Of a stretch of DNA of 64,000 bases, positions 44,470 through 52,841 are shown in pieces. Below the pieces are notes generated by a model that did no database searches, was not told the DNA's origin, and saw nothing but the letters and a program-made list of their open reading frames with translations. The position numbers were made by a program, and so were the translations under genes. This stretch comes from Mageeibacillus sp. UBA5439 (GTDB lineage Bacteria > Bacillota > Clostridia > Saccharofermentanales > DTU023). Each line of letters opens with the position of its first letter. The stretch's first letter is position 1. Location of the stretch: positions 1,281-65,280 of the forward strand of contig DIRJ01000052.1 in assembly GCA_002427505.1 (NCBI GenBank), given 5' to 3'.

Positions 44470-45617
44470 AGATCCAGACCAAGAATATCGTCGACATCAT
44501 CGACTACTTCCTCGTTTGCAGTTGTTTGCCTCTGCTCAGTGATGTCGGCACTGTCCTCTTCTTGTTCTTCTTCTTCTTCACTATTGAAATAGAAGTCGCG
44601 CACTTTTTCTTCAATCTCATCCAGGAGATCTTCGTCTTCTTCCAGAATTTCTCTGACTGCATCTCGCCCATTGCCTAAACGCGTCTCTCCGTAAGAATAC
44701 CAGGATCCGCTTTTAGACATGACATCGCTCTCAACAGCAAGATCCATGACGTCGGAGGCACGTGAAATTCCCTTGCCGAAAATAAGGTCAAACTCCGCTT
44801 CTTTAAAGGGAGGAGCAACTTTATTCTTGACTACCCGTACTCGGGTACGGTTCCCAATATTTTGATCGCCTTTGGTGATGCGTTCAATGCGGCGTACATC
44901 CAGACGGACAGAAGCGTAGAATTTAAGTGCGCGGCCACCGGTAGTGGTTTCAGGGTTGCCAAACATAATGCCGATCTTCTCACGCAATTGGTTGATGAAA
45001 ATGACAGTGGTATTGCTCTTGTTCAGAATACCGGCCATTTTCCTCATGGCCTGAGACATCAAACGTGCATGCAGGCCAACAGAGGCGTCACCCATTTCAC
45101 CATCAATTTCCGCGCGGGGAACAAGTGCTGCAACGGAGTCAATGACAATGATGTCGATCGCGCCGCTGCGCGCCAGATCTTCACAAATTTCCAGAGCCTG
45201 CTCACCGTAGTCGGGCTGAGATACAATTAAATTATCAACATCGACTCCCAGATCCTCGGCATAATTTGGATCAAGAGCATGTTCTGCATCTATAAATGCG
45301 GCTACTCCACCCAACTTCTGAGCTTCAGCAATCATATGTAAAGCTACTGTCGTCTTGCCTGATGATTCCGGACCGAAAATCTCAACAATACGGCCACGCG
45401 GCACTCCTCCTATGCCCAAGGCAAGGTCCAGGCTCAGTGAGCCTGTCGGGATAGCTCCGATGTCTACCACCTCGGAATCTCCTAATCTTTGAACAGCTCC
45501 CTTACCATACTCTTTTTCGATTTTATTCAACGCCGCCTTTAAAGCGCGTTCGCGTTCTTCGGCTGATTTTGGGCTAACATCCTGACTAGATTTAGCAGAT
45601 TTACTTTTTCTTGCCAT
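44466..45617 (-). CDS. recA: Recombinase RecA
   Basis: 383 residues from ATG 45617 (a TTG two codons earlier is less likely; AACAGGAGGAAATTTGAGC precedes). Walker [13 protein letters not shown], loop 1 [36 protein letters not shown] and a long acidic C-terminal tail ([13 protein letters not shown]). It performs strand exchange and activates LexA self-cleavage. A near-perfect LexA box lies just downstream of its -10 box. Confidence 0.98.
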   Translation of the reverse strand: MARKSKSAKSSQDVSPKSAEERERALKAALNKIEKEYGKGAVQRLGDSEVVDIGAIPTGSLSLDLALGIGGVPRGRIVEIFGPESSGKTTVALHMIAEAQKLGGVAAFIDAEHALDPNYAEDLGVDVDNLIVSQPDYGEQALEICEDLARSGAIDIIVIDSVAALVPRAEIDGEMGDASVGLHARLMSQAMRKMAGILNKSNTTVIFINQLREKIGIMFGNPETTTGGRALKFYASVRLDVRRIERITKGDQNIGNRTRVRVVKNKVAPPFKEAEFDLIFGKGISRASDVMDLAVESDVMSKSGSWYSYGETRLGNGRDAVREILEEDEDLLDEIEEKVRDFYFNSEEEEEQEEDSADITEQRQTTANEEVVDDVDDILGLDL

Positions 45618-45646
45618 GCTCAAATTTCCTCCTGTTTAGCTGTCAA

Positions 45647-45692
45647 CGAACTTATGTTCTGCTATTTTAAAGCTTTTTTATTAATAAAGCAA
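45647..45692 (-). promoter_or_regulatory. recA promoter with LexA box
   Basis: On the minus strand TTGCTT (45692-45687), a 17-base spacer and TAAAAT (45669-45664) form a good promoter. The box CGAAC-TTAT-GTTC (plus strand 45647-45659, next base T) begins three bases downstream of the -10 and covers the expected transcription start. Both LexA half-sites are perfect. Confidence 0.87.
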
Positions 45693-45742
45693 TCTTATTT
45701 TTGGTTTTTAGCAGTCAACAGCAGACAAAATGACATATTTGA

Positions 45743-47359
45743 TTAATTTATGGGCTGCAGGCGCAAAGCCCGGCGTATTATTCGCTGTAAATCTCTGGCC
45801 TCATGCAGGTTTATGGCCAATCCTGCCTGATAATACACCAGCAGGCCGATTATCAGCTTGACTGCATAGAAGATCAGCTGCATAAGTTTGCTTGTTATAT
45901 TGACAGGAAGTGTATTCATTGCCAGATAAACTAATGCAGTCGGTGCAGCAATTGCTATCAGGCGAAAATAGTACGGTGAGAGCCGAAATGGTCTTGCTTG
46001 CGGTATCTGATAACGATACAGGACATGTAAGAGCAGCATCAGACCGACAGAGTTGACTACATAGGCCAAAGGTAATCCGTAAATACCAAGATTGTACACT
46101 TTGGTAAACAGCATCGAAAGCAAAGGCGTGAAAATCAGAGACAATATGCTGGTAAGCAGTGAAACTCTGGTTGTCTGCCGTGAATAAAAGGCGTTGTTGT
46201 ACATTAAAACTATGGTCTGCACCAGCATAGCCAGACAGTAGATGCGCAGGACTCCTGCTTCTACCAGTAAGCGGTCGTAGGGGATCGCACTGTTCCACTG
46301 GTAAATTGCTTCAATGGTCTCTTCTGCCATCACAGCGAAGGCGATAGCGAAGGGTGCTACAAAATAGGTGGCACGGCGCAAGGATCTTGTGAATATGCTG
46401 CGCATGGATTGGAAATCATGTCTGGCATACGCCCGTGACAAAGTGGGGGTCATAACATTGCAGACAGCGACACCAAATATTCCATACGGGGCTGTCCAGG
46501 TGGTAGTGCCATGCTGTAAAGCGGTTACTGCACCGGTGAACTGATTAGCGAAAGATGTCTGGATAATATAGTTGATCTGAATTACTGAGCCGGAGATCAG
46601 GGTAGGCAAAGCCAGACTCCAGAGGCGACGGAAGCCTTCATCTTTCAGCTCAATAGCCGGGCGATAAAACCGGAGCTTATCACGCGTCATAAAAATCATG
46701 AAGACCAGATTAATTATTGCCGCTAAGACAATACCTGCTGCTGCGCGGGTCGGACCTTCTGCTGTGCTGTTACCCCAGAGTGTAATAAACACGATGCAGG
46801 CGAGATTGTATATCGTCGGTCCAAAAGCATTGCGCTGGAACAAACGGTAAGCGTGCAGAATGCCTGAAAGGAATCCGGCTGCCATCAGGAATAATATTTG
46901 CGGGAAGAGAGCCCGTGATACTTCCACTGCACGACTGATAACAACAGGATCTTTATCCGCATTGTATGATGTAATTATTCCCGGGGCAAAAATAATGCCA
47001 AGAATAATAGCCAGCGCTGTCGCCAGCAGAAAGACATTTATAAAGATGGAAACACTGCGCCAGACTCTTCTCTCCTGCCCTTTTTCCAGTCCTGAGGACA
47101 TGAAGGGGGTGAGGGCTGCGCCGATGGCTCCGCCAATCATTAACTGATAGACTAAATCCGGAATTTGGAAACCGATAAAATAAGCATCTGTATTTATACC
47201 ATAACCCAGGGTCGGGGCAATCACGATCTCACGAACAAAACCTGTGATCTTGGATAAAGCCAGGGCCAAGGCGACAACGAAAGTCGATTGAGCTACAGAC
47301 ATTATCGGTTCTGAGCTTTTACGATTCCTTTGTTTTCTGCTTACATTCCTGCTAGTCAC
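45743..47359 (-). CDS. murJ: Lipid II flippase MurJ (MviN family)
   Basis: 538 residues with about 14 membrane segments and a basic N-terminus. Conserved parts include LSKITGFVREIVIAPTLG and the central cavity region, matching the MOP superfamily MurJ. It flips the peptidoglycan precursor lipid II across the membrane. GTG start overlapping the cinA stop (GTGA), with AAGGAG upstream. Confidence 0.92.
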   Translation of the reverse strand: MTSRNVSRKQRNRKSSEPIMSVAQSTFVVALALALSKITGFVREIVIAPTLGYGINTDAYFIGFQIPDLVYQLMIGGAIGAALTPFMSSGLEKGQERRVWRSVSIFINVFLLATALAIILGIIFAPGIITSYNADKDPVVISRAVEVSRALFPQILFLMAAGFLSGILHAYRLFQRNAFGPTIYNLACIVFITLWGNSTAEGPTRAAAGIVLAAIINLVFMIFMTRDKLRFYRPAIELKDEGFRRLWSLALPTLISGSVIQINYIIQTSFANQFTGAVTALQHGTTTWTAPYGIFGVAVCNVMTPTLSRAYARHDFQSMRSIFTRSLRRATYFVAPFAIAFAVMAEETIEAIYQWNSAIPYDRLLVEAGVLRIYCLAMLVQTIVLMYNNAFYSRQTTRVSLLTSILSLIFTPLLSMLFTKVYNLGIYGLPLAYVVNSVGLMLLLHVLYRYQIPQARPFRLSPYYFRLIAIAAPTALVYLAMNTLPVNITSKLMQLIFYAVKLIIGLLVYYQAGLAINLHEARDLQRIIRRALRLQPIN

Positions 47360-48612
47360 TCTGCGCAGCTCCTTCTCAGGAGATCTAAAGCCGTTGCTAC
47401 GGCATAATTAATTATTCTCTGACGGTTACCGGAGAAAAACTTCCTGTGAACAGAAACTTTATCCCCAACAGCTACAGCAAAGTATACAGTACCAATTGGA
47501 TTTTCAGGAGTAGCTCCTTCAGGCCCGGCAAATCCGGTAACAGATAGATTCAGATCAGCTTTAAACAGTCTCCGGCAGTTTTCTGCCATAGCCTGAGCAC
47601 ATTCAGCGCTGACAACACCATATTGATCAATAATTTCAGGATCTACACCCAGCAGGTCCCTCTTGACACTGCTGGCATAGCTCACAATGCTGCCTTTAAA
47701 TATTTTAGAAGCAGCAGGCAAAGAGACCAGGCATGCTGATAAGGCGCCTCCGGTGCAGGACTCGGCAAAGGCACAGGTCAGCTTTTGCGAGTGAAGTTTA
47801 TCAGCTACCACCTCCTCTAAAGAGCGTGTACCGATCTCATAGATGTACTGCCCCAGACGCTCTTCGATAATGTCAATTAGCGCCTGAGTTCTATCTTCAT
47901 CACCTGCTTCGATTCTTTGCGACACTCGCAGCAGGACTCCGCCTTCACCGGCATAGGGAGCGATAGTAGGATTAGTCTGTGCTGCAACAAGATCTTTCAG
48001 CTCTTGCTCCATCTTATATTCACCTATTCCGACCATGCGCACATAGCGGTGGATAAAACGGGCCGAGCTGTACTGTGCCAGATATGGCAGGATCTGCTCT
48101 TCAAGCAGAGGGATATTTTCCGAAGGTGGGCCCGGCAGCACCAAAATACGACCTAGCTTGCCTTTATAGGGAAAAGTTGTTAAAGAAGCAGGCGCGGTGC
48201 CATTATGGTTGGGAAAAGCTTTAGCGCCTTCCGGTATCCGGGGAATAATAAAATCAGGACGATCTGAGTCGGGGTAAAGCTTCCGGATAGCTGCTGTGAC
48301 AGAACTGTCAGCAACAAGTTCCTTTCCTGCAATCTCCGCTACAACTTGTATAGTAATGTCATCCTGGCTGGCTCCCAGACCACCGGTTGTGATTACCAGG
48401 TCATTCAGTTCCAGAGCCAGGCAAATGGCATCATAAATTCTCTCACGATGATCCCCGACTACCTGCCGTCTGAAAGTATTTATGCCCAGATCAGACAGCT
48501 TTCCGGACAAATAAAAAGAATTTGTATCTAAAGTCTGTCCTAAAAGCAGCTCTGTTCCGATGGCAATTATTTCGGCTGTTTCTATTTGCTCTGGTGGTGA
48601 AAGCTTAGTCAT
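47356..48612 (-). CDS. cinA: CinA: competence/damage-inducible protein, NMN deamidase
   Basis: 418 residues. The N-terminal molybdopterin-binding-like domain (about 12-180: IIAIGTELLLGQTLDTNS, VITTGGLGASQDD) is followed by the C-terminal CinA domain with FAESCTGGALSACLVS and VTGFAGPEGATP, the nicotinamide mononucleotide deamidase. It is commonly linked to recA, as here with murJ between. The start overlaps the ftsK stop by 8 bases. Confidence 0.94.
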   Translation of the reverse strand: MTKLSPPEQIETAEIIAIGTELLLGQTLDTNSFYLSGKLSDLGINTFRRQVVGDHRERIYDAICLALELNDLVITTGGLGASQDDITIQVVAEIAGKELVADSSVTAAIRKLYPDSDRPDFIIPRIPEGAKAFPNHNGTAPASLTTFPYKGKLGRILVLPGPPSENIPLLEEQILPYLAQYSSARFIHRYVRMVGIGEYKMEQELKDLVAAQTNPTIAPYAGEGGVLLRVSQRIEAGDEDRTQALIDIIEERLGQYIYEIGTRSLEEVVADKLHSQKLTCAFAESCTGGALSACLVSLPAASKIFKGSIVSYASSVKRDLLGVDPEIIDQYGVVSAECAQAMAENCRRLFKADLNLSVTGFAGPEGATPENPIGTVYFAVAVGDKVSVHRKFFSGNRQRIINYAVATALDLLRRSCAE

Positions 48613-51244
48613 CAGCGTTCCCCTTTTCCTTTTCTGCGATTAATTTCTCAAACTGATCAGGTGTAATGAGAAGTTCACGTGGTTTGCTGCCTTCAAAGGG
48701 ACCGACGTAACCCAGTTCGTTGAGGCGGTCTATCAAACGGGCTGCACGCGGGTATCCCACGGTCAGCTTGCGCTGCAGGAGGGACACTGAGGCATAGCCG
48801 TTTTCGACTAAAACCTGCAAAGCGGACATTAAGAGTTCATCTTCTTCTTCCCCGCTGATAGTTGAAACATCAGACCCATCAGGGTTTTCTAAAGCATCAG
48901 CCACCGATTGATCATAATCACTGGGATAATAATCTTTTATATATTTAAGAACGCCTTCCACCTCAAGGTCTGAAACAAAAGCACCCTGGCCCCGGATGGG
49001 CTTGGCCGCACTTTGCGGATAATAGAGCATGTCGCCTTTGCCTAAAAGTCTTTCTGCACCACCTGTGTCCAGAATGGTACGGGAATCTACATGCGAAGTA
49101 ACTGCGAAAGCTATACGTGAAGGAATATTGGCTTTTATTACTCCTGTAATAACATCAACTGAAGGACGCTGTGTAGCTATAATGACATGGATGCCGGCAG
49201 CTCTGGCTTTTGCCATCAGCCGGGATATAGCGCTTTCGACTTGCCGGGAGGTTGTCGCCATAAGATCAGCCAGTTCATCGATAACTATTAGGATATACGG
49301 TAGTTTCTCCGGTGAGTCCTCCTGTTCATCCGCAGCTGACTTAACTGTGTCGGCAATCTGTTTCTCCATCATCAGGTTGTAGGAACCGATATCACGCACA
49401 ACGAGATCAGCAAAGAGTTTATATCTGCGTTCCATCTCACTTACTGCCCAGTTCAGGACACCATAAGCTTTTTCAGGATCAGTTACTACAGGCTGCAGCA
49501 AATGAGGAATACCGTTGTAAATATTCAATTCAACTATTTTGGGGTCAATCATCAGCAAGCGCATTTCCTGAGGAGAATAGCGATAGAGCAGACTGATCAA
49601 AATATTGTTGATACAAACAGACTTGCCTGAACCGGTGGCACCGGCTACAAGCATGTGCGGCATCCTGGTGATGTCACAAAGAATGACACCGCCTCCGGCA
49701 TCACGTCCCAAAGGTGTAAGGAGCTGTCCCTCAGCATTGTTGTAGCTGCTGTCTTCGAGCAGACCACGCAATAATACAGGACTGATCTTTCGGTTCGGGA
49801 TTTCTACCCCGATTGCAGGTTTTCCGGGAATCGGCGCTTCAATTCTTACTGAAGTTGCAGCCAGACTTAAAGCGATATCATCCGCCAGATTAACAATACG
49901 ACTGACTTTGACACCGGGACCAGGAGCCAGCTCGTATCTGGTAATCGTTGGCCCGGTTGTATAGTTGACGATTTTTGCTTCTACTCCGAAACTGGCCAGT
50001 GTCTCTTCCAGCTTAAGCCCTTGTCTGCTGATATCACTAATTTCCGCTGAACTCTTTTGCAGGGCTCTGTCTTCTCGCAGCAGGCTCAGAGGCGGCGCCT
50101 TGTAGTCAGAAAAAAGATTAATCTGTTGTCTTTTCCTGTGTCCGGTTTTTACCGTCTTCTTACCAGTATCTGCCAGCTGCGCTGTCTTAGCGTCAGCCCG
50201 GTCTTCCCATTTATCGCGCTCAGACAGCATGTCTTCCGGAAGAGAGCTTTTACTATGCAAAACAGCAGGCCGGATAGGACTGCCTCCAGTATCAGTGCCT
50301 GCGCTATTATCTTTATACGGAAACACAAAGGGTGGATTGGGATCATCGGTCTGCTCAGGAAATTCTTTAAAGTCATAGCCAGCCGGAGGGCGGGCAAAAT
50401 CAAGCCCCTTTCCGTTTTCACCACTGTTTTCGCTATTGAAGACAGGTTTTCCATAGGGAGAATTATTCCAGAGATCTGGCTGTGCCTGTTCATCAGCAAC
50501 TGCCGCTTGATCCAGAGCCTCAATATCATCATCCAGCCAGCCGGGCAAGAGGGTCCCCTTTTTGGGGAAATCTTCCTCAGTCTTGCCCTCAGCTGAAGCA
50601 GACGCATCTGAGGCAGCTTGCTTATCTTCGAGACGCTTATTGTGCCGATCGGATAAATCAGATAGATAGCGTGATGGAGACAGGGAAAATCCATAGATCA
50701 GCACCGCGACAATCATACCGATAATGATGACTGCTGCACCCGGTACAGTCGCAATAAAGCTCAGAGGCTGGCCGATCAGTCCCCCCAGCAGCCCGCCGCT
50801 TAAATTTCCGCCCTTAACTTGCAGCGATGGATTAACGCCATGCGACCACAAGGCTGCTATGGTTCGAAAGCCGGACAAAACAGAAGCTGTTTGATCTGCA
50901 ACTAAAGTCCTCAATTCGGCAATGCTTAATGTAAATATCGAAAAGAGTGCAGCTATGAGCAGGACGCAAATAAATATGCTTAAAGTGCGTGCACGGGATA
51001 TTTCTTTGCGGCGTTCCAGCAAATACAATAAAGCCCAGACCAAAAAAGCTAAAGGGAGTGCATAAGAAAAGCTGCCCAACAGACCGCGTCCCAATAAGCG
51101 CAGCACATCACCCAGTTCTCCCAGACTATTGGCTTTACCAAAATAGGCTATGCCCAACAAAATAGCCATAGTCAGGTGGAAAACTCCCAGAATGTCGCGC
51201 ACCAAACGCGGTGACTCACTAGTGTTTTTTGTTTTCTCTGCCAT
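48605..51244 (-). CDS. ftsK: DNA translocase FtsK/SpoIIIE
   Basis: 879 residues. Four N-terminal membrane segments (about 18-190), a polar linker (about 215-385), the RecA-like motor with GATGSGKSVCINN and LIVIDELADLMA, and a C-terminal winged-helix gamma domain (SVSLLQRKLTVGYPRAARLI) that reads orienting DNA sequences. It pumps chromosomal DNA through the division septum and can activate Xer recombination; a Xer gene is at 17879. FtsK and SpoIIIE cannot be told apart from sequence alone. Confidence 0.95.
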   Translation of the reverse strand: MAEKTKNTSESPRLVRDILGVFHLTMAILLGIAYFGKANSLGELGDVLRLLGRGLLGSFSYALPLAFLVWALLYLLERRKEISRARTLSIFICVLLIAALFSIFTLSIAELRTLVADQTASVLSGFRTIAALWSHGVNPSLQVKGGNLSGGLLGGLIGQPLSFIATVPGAAVIIIGMIVAVLIYGFSLSPSRYLSDLSDRHNKRLEDKQAASDASASAEGKTEEDFPKKGTLLPGWLDDDIEALDQAAVADEQAQPDLWNNSPYGKPVFNSENSGENGKGLDFARPPAGYDFKEFPEQTDDPNPPFVFPYKDNSAGTDTGGSPIRPAVLHSKSSLPEDMLSERDKWEDRADAKTAQLADTGKKTVKTGHRKRQQINLFSDYKAPPLSLLREDRALQKSSAEISDISRQGLKLEETLASFGVEAKIVNYTTGPTITRYELAPGPGVKVSRIVNLADDIALSLAATSVRIEAPIPGKPAIGVEIPNRKISPVLLRGLLEDSSYNNAEGQLLTPLGRDAGGGVILCDITRMPHMLVAGATGSGKSVCINNILISLLYRYSPQEMRLLMIDPKIVELNIYNGIPHLLQPVVTDPEKAYGVLNWAVSEMERRYKLFADLVVRDIGSYNLMMEKQIADTVKSAADEQEDSPEKLPYILIVIDELADLMATTSRQVESAISRLMAKARAAGIHVIIATQRPSVDVITGVIKANIPSRIAFAVTSHVDSRTILDTGGAERLLGKGDMLYYPQSAAKPIRGQGAFVSDLEVEGVLKYIKDYYPSDYDQSVADALENPDGSDVSTISGEEEDELLMSALQVLVENGYASVSLLQRKLTVGYPRAARLIDRLNELGYVGPFEGSKPRELLITPDQFEKLIAEKEKGNADD

Positions 51245-51252
51245 AATTATAT

Positions 51253-51927
51253 TTAAAGTTCACCTTTCGCTTGCAGGTAAGCTGTCATTAAAATAGCAAT
51301 AATAGTCTTTCCATCACTGATTTGTCCAGACTTAACTTCCTCAACGGCTGCGAGCAGAGGCAATTTCTCTACAGTGAGAAACTCACCTTCATCCAGTTGC
51401 TGTTTGCCTTTGCTGAGTTTTGTCGCCAGATAAACAGAGATCAGCTCATCGGTATAACCAGGTGACGGATAGAACTGCGTCAGCAACTGCCAGGAGTCGG
51501 CTATCAAGCCTGCTTCTTCCATCAACTCACGCCGGGCGCAGAGAAGCGGGCTTTCCTCATTTTCCAATTTCCCGGCCGGGACCTCACGCAAAGGAGACTG
51601 AGAGCCAACCCGGTACTGTCTGACCAGGTAGATATCCTGCTCATCATCCAGAGCCAGCACACAGGCACCGCCGGGATGATGTACAATTTCACGTCTGGAC
51701 CTGCGGCCGTCAGGCAGCTGTACTTCAGTTGCCTCCACAGTAAAAATCCTGCCAATAAAGCGTAAATCAGAAGAAATAGTTTCTTCATGCAGGTAAGCCA
51801 TCTTGTTGCGCTCCGTCTGCGCATACTCTGCTTGCTCCACTGCGGTTCCGGGCTGATCGGTCATATCCTGATCAAATACGCTGGGTTTTCTCAACAGTGG
51901 CTTATCATTTGTCTGATCCAGATCCAT
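51253..51927 (-). CDS. NUDIX hydrolase, ADP-ribose pyrophosphatase-like
   Basis: 224 residues from ATG 51927, preceded by GAAGAGGAGAAGT; a TTG 15 bases upstream only extends the frame. The NUDIX box reads GKLENEESPLLCARRELMEE AG. An N-terminal extension of about 40 polar residues precedes the usual start. Likely substrates are ADP-ribose or related nucleotide sugars. It lies between rnhA (17-base gap) and ftsK. Confidence 0.9.
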   Translation of the reverse strand: MDLDQTNDKPLLRKPSVFDQDMTDQPGTAVEQAEYAQTERNKMAYLHEETISSDLRFIGRIFTVEATEVQLPDGRRSRREIVHHPGGACVLALDDEQDIYLVRQYRVGSQSPLREVPAGKLENEESPLLCARRELMEEAGLIADSWQLLTQFYPSPGYTDELISVYLATKLSKGKQQLDEGEFLTVEKLPLLAAVEEVKSGQISDGKTIIAILMTAYLQAKGEL

Positions 51928-51944
51928 ACTTCTCCTCTTCAAGC

Positions 51945-52433
51945 TTAAAGATTCCTCTTAATTGCATTTACTGCCAGCTGGTCTACACGATTATTCATCT
52001 CATGGTCGGAATGACCCTTGACCTTGATCCAGCTGATCCGGTGCCTGTCATTTTCCTTCAGCAGTTCTTTCCACAGGTCGATATTACTTACTGCAGTGCC
52101 GGCTGCATTCTTCCAGGACTTGCGCTGCCAGTTAGCCAGCCAGTTTTCATTAAAGGCGGATACCAGGTAGGCACTGTCACTATATAGTCTTACCCGGCAG
52201 GGACGGTTTAAGGCCCGCAGACCCATCAGGGCTGCAGTCAGCTCCATACGGTTGTTCGTCGTATGTTCTTCAAAACCGGAAATCTCTTTCTCTGCTCCCC
52301 CGAAACGCAGTATGGCAGCCCAGCCTCCGGGACCCGGATTACCTGAGCATGCCCCGTCGGTATATATCTCAACAGCTGATAATTTATTTTCTGATCTAAC
52401 TTGCTCTTCACTTGCCATGTCGCTATTATACAT
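51945..52433 (-). CDS. rnhA: Ribonuclease HI
   Basis: 162 residues from ATG 52433 (ATG 52418 is an alternative; the longer frame would run through the tRNA-Trp gene). Catalytic residues are intact: Asp in IYTDGACSGNPG, Glu in NNRMELTAAL, Asp in LYSDSAYLV and Asp in MNNRVDQLA. It removes RNA from RNA:DNA hybrids. The genome segment thus encodes both RNase HI and HII. The tRNA-Trp promoter overlaps its start region on the other strand. Confidence 0.95.
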   Translation of the reverse strand: MYNSDMASEEQVRSENKLSAVEIYTDGACSGNPGPGGWAAILRFGGAEKEISGFEEHTTNNRMELTAALMGLRALNRPCRVRLYSDSAYLVSAFNENWLANWQRKSWKNAAGTAVSNIDLWKELLKENDRHRISWIKVKGHSDHEMNNRVDQLAVNAIKRNL

Positions 52434-52441
52434 GATATGAT
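52412..52441 (+). promoter_or_regulatory. Candidate tRNA-Trp promoter
   Basis: TTGCCA (52412-52417), 18-base spacer, TATGAT (52436-52441). It overlaps the rnhA start codon on the opposite strand, giving divergent promoters in very little space. Confidence 0.5.
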
Positions 52442-52471
52442 CTTCGCGTTGGCATTTTGATTTTACTACAC

Positions 52472-52546
52472 AGGGGAGTGGCTCAACGGTAGAGCAACGG
52501 TCTCCAAAACCGTAGGTTGCGGGTTCAAATCCTGTCTCCCCTGCCA
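52472..52546 (+). tRNA. tRNA-Trp (anticodon CCA)
   Basis: Acceptor AGGGGAG / CTCCCCT, discriminator G, encoded CCA. The anticodon loop CTCCAAA closed by ACGGT/ACCGT gives anticodon CCA (52504-52506). The T-loop TTCAAAT is normal. Confidence 0.96.
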
Positions 52547-52550
52547 CAAG

Positions 52551-52585
52551 AAAGCCTCGAGGTTTTTGCTTCGCAGGCTTTTCTT
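52551..52585 (+). terminator. Terminator after tRNA-Trp
   Basis: AAAGCCTCGA pairs with TCGcAGGCTTT (one bulged C), then TCTT. It starts five bases after the tRNA. Confidence 0.6.
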
Positions 52586-52627
52586 CTCAAAAAGCTGATG
52601 TCGTGCTTAGCTAAGTCCGTCTGACCC

Positions 52628-52656
52628 TTGACACTTTGTCGGGAGACAGGTAAAAT
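52628..52656 (+). promoter_or_regulatory. tRNA-Pro promoter
   Basis: Consensus TTGACA (52628-52633), 17-base spacer, TAAAAT (52651-52656), with the tRNA starting 12 bases later. Confidence 0.85.
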
Positions 52657-52667
52657 CGATTAGGCTT

Positions 52668-52744
52668 CGGGGTGTAGCTCAGGTGGCTAGAGTGCTTGCT
52701 TGGGGTGCAAGAGGTCGCAAGTTCAAGTCTTGTCACTCCGACCA
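52668..52744 (+). tRNA. tRNA-Pro (anticodon GGG)
   Basis: Acceptor CGGGGTG / CACTCCG (one G-T pair), discriminator A, encoded CCA. The anticodon arm CTTGC-TTGGGGT-GCAAG gives GGG (52702-52704). The C1:G72/A73 ending fits proline identity. Confidence 0.96.
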
Positions 52745-52747
52745 AAG

Positions 52748-52781
52748 AGAGTCTGTTTAATCAAGAGCAGACTCTTTTTTA
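52748..52781 (+). terminator. Terminator after tRNA-Pro
   Basis: AGAGTCTG (52748-52755) and CAGACTCT (52768-52775) form an 8-bp stem, followed by TTTTT. Confidence 0.88.
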
Positions 52782-52784
52782 TAT

Positions 52785-52817
52785 AAAAAAAGCCCGCTCA
52801 GAATTATGAACGGGCTT
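52785..52817 (-). terminator. Terminator after pnp
   Basis: On the minus strand AAGCCCG, a 14-base loop and CGGGCTT are followed by TTTTT. It faces the tRNA-Pro terminator, four bases away. Confidence 0.85.
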
Positions 52818-52841
52818 CTCTTCAGCTTAGATTATCTGGAT

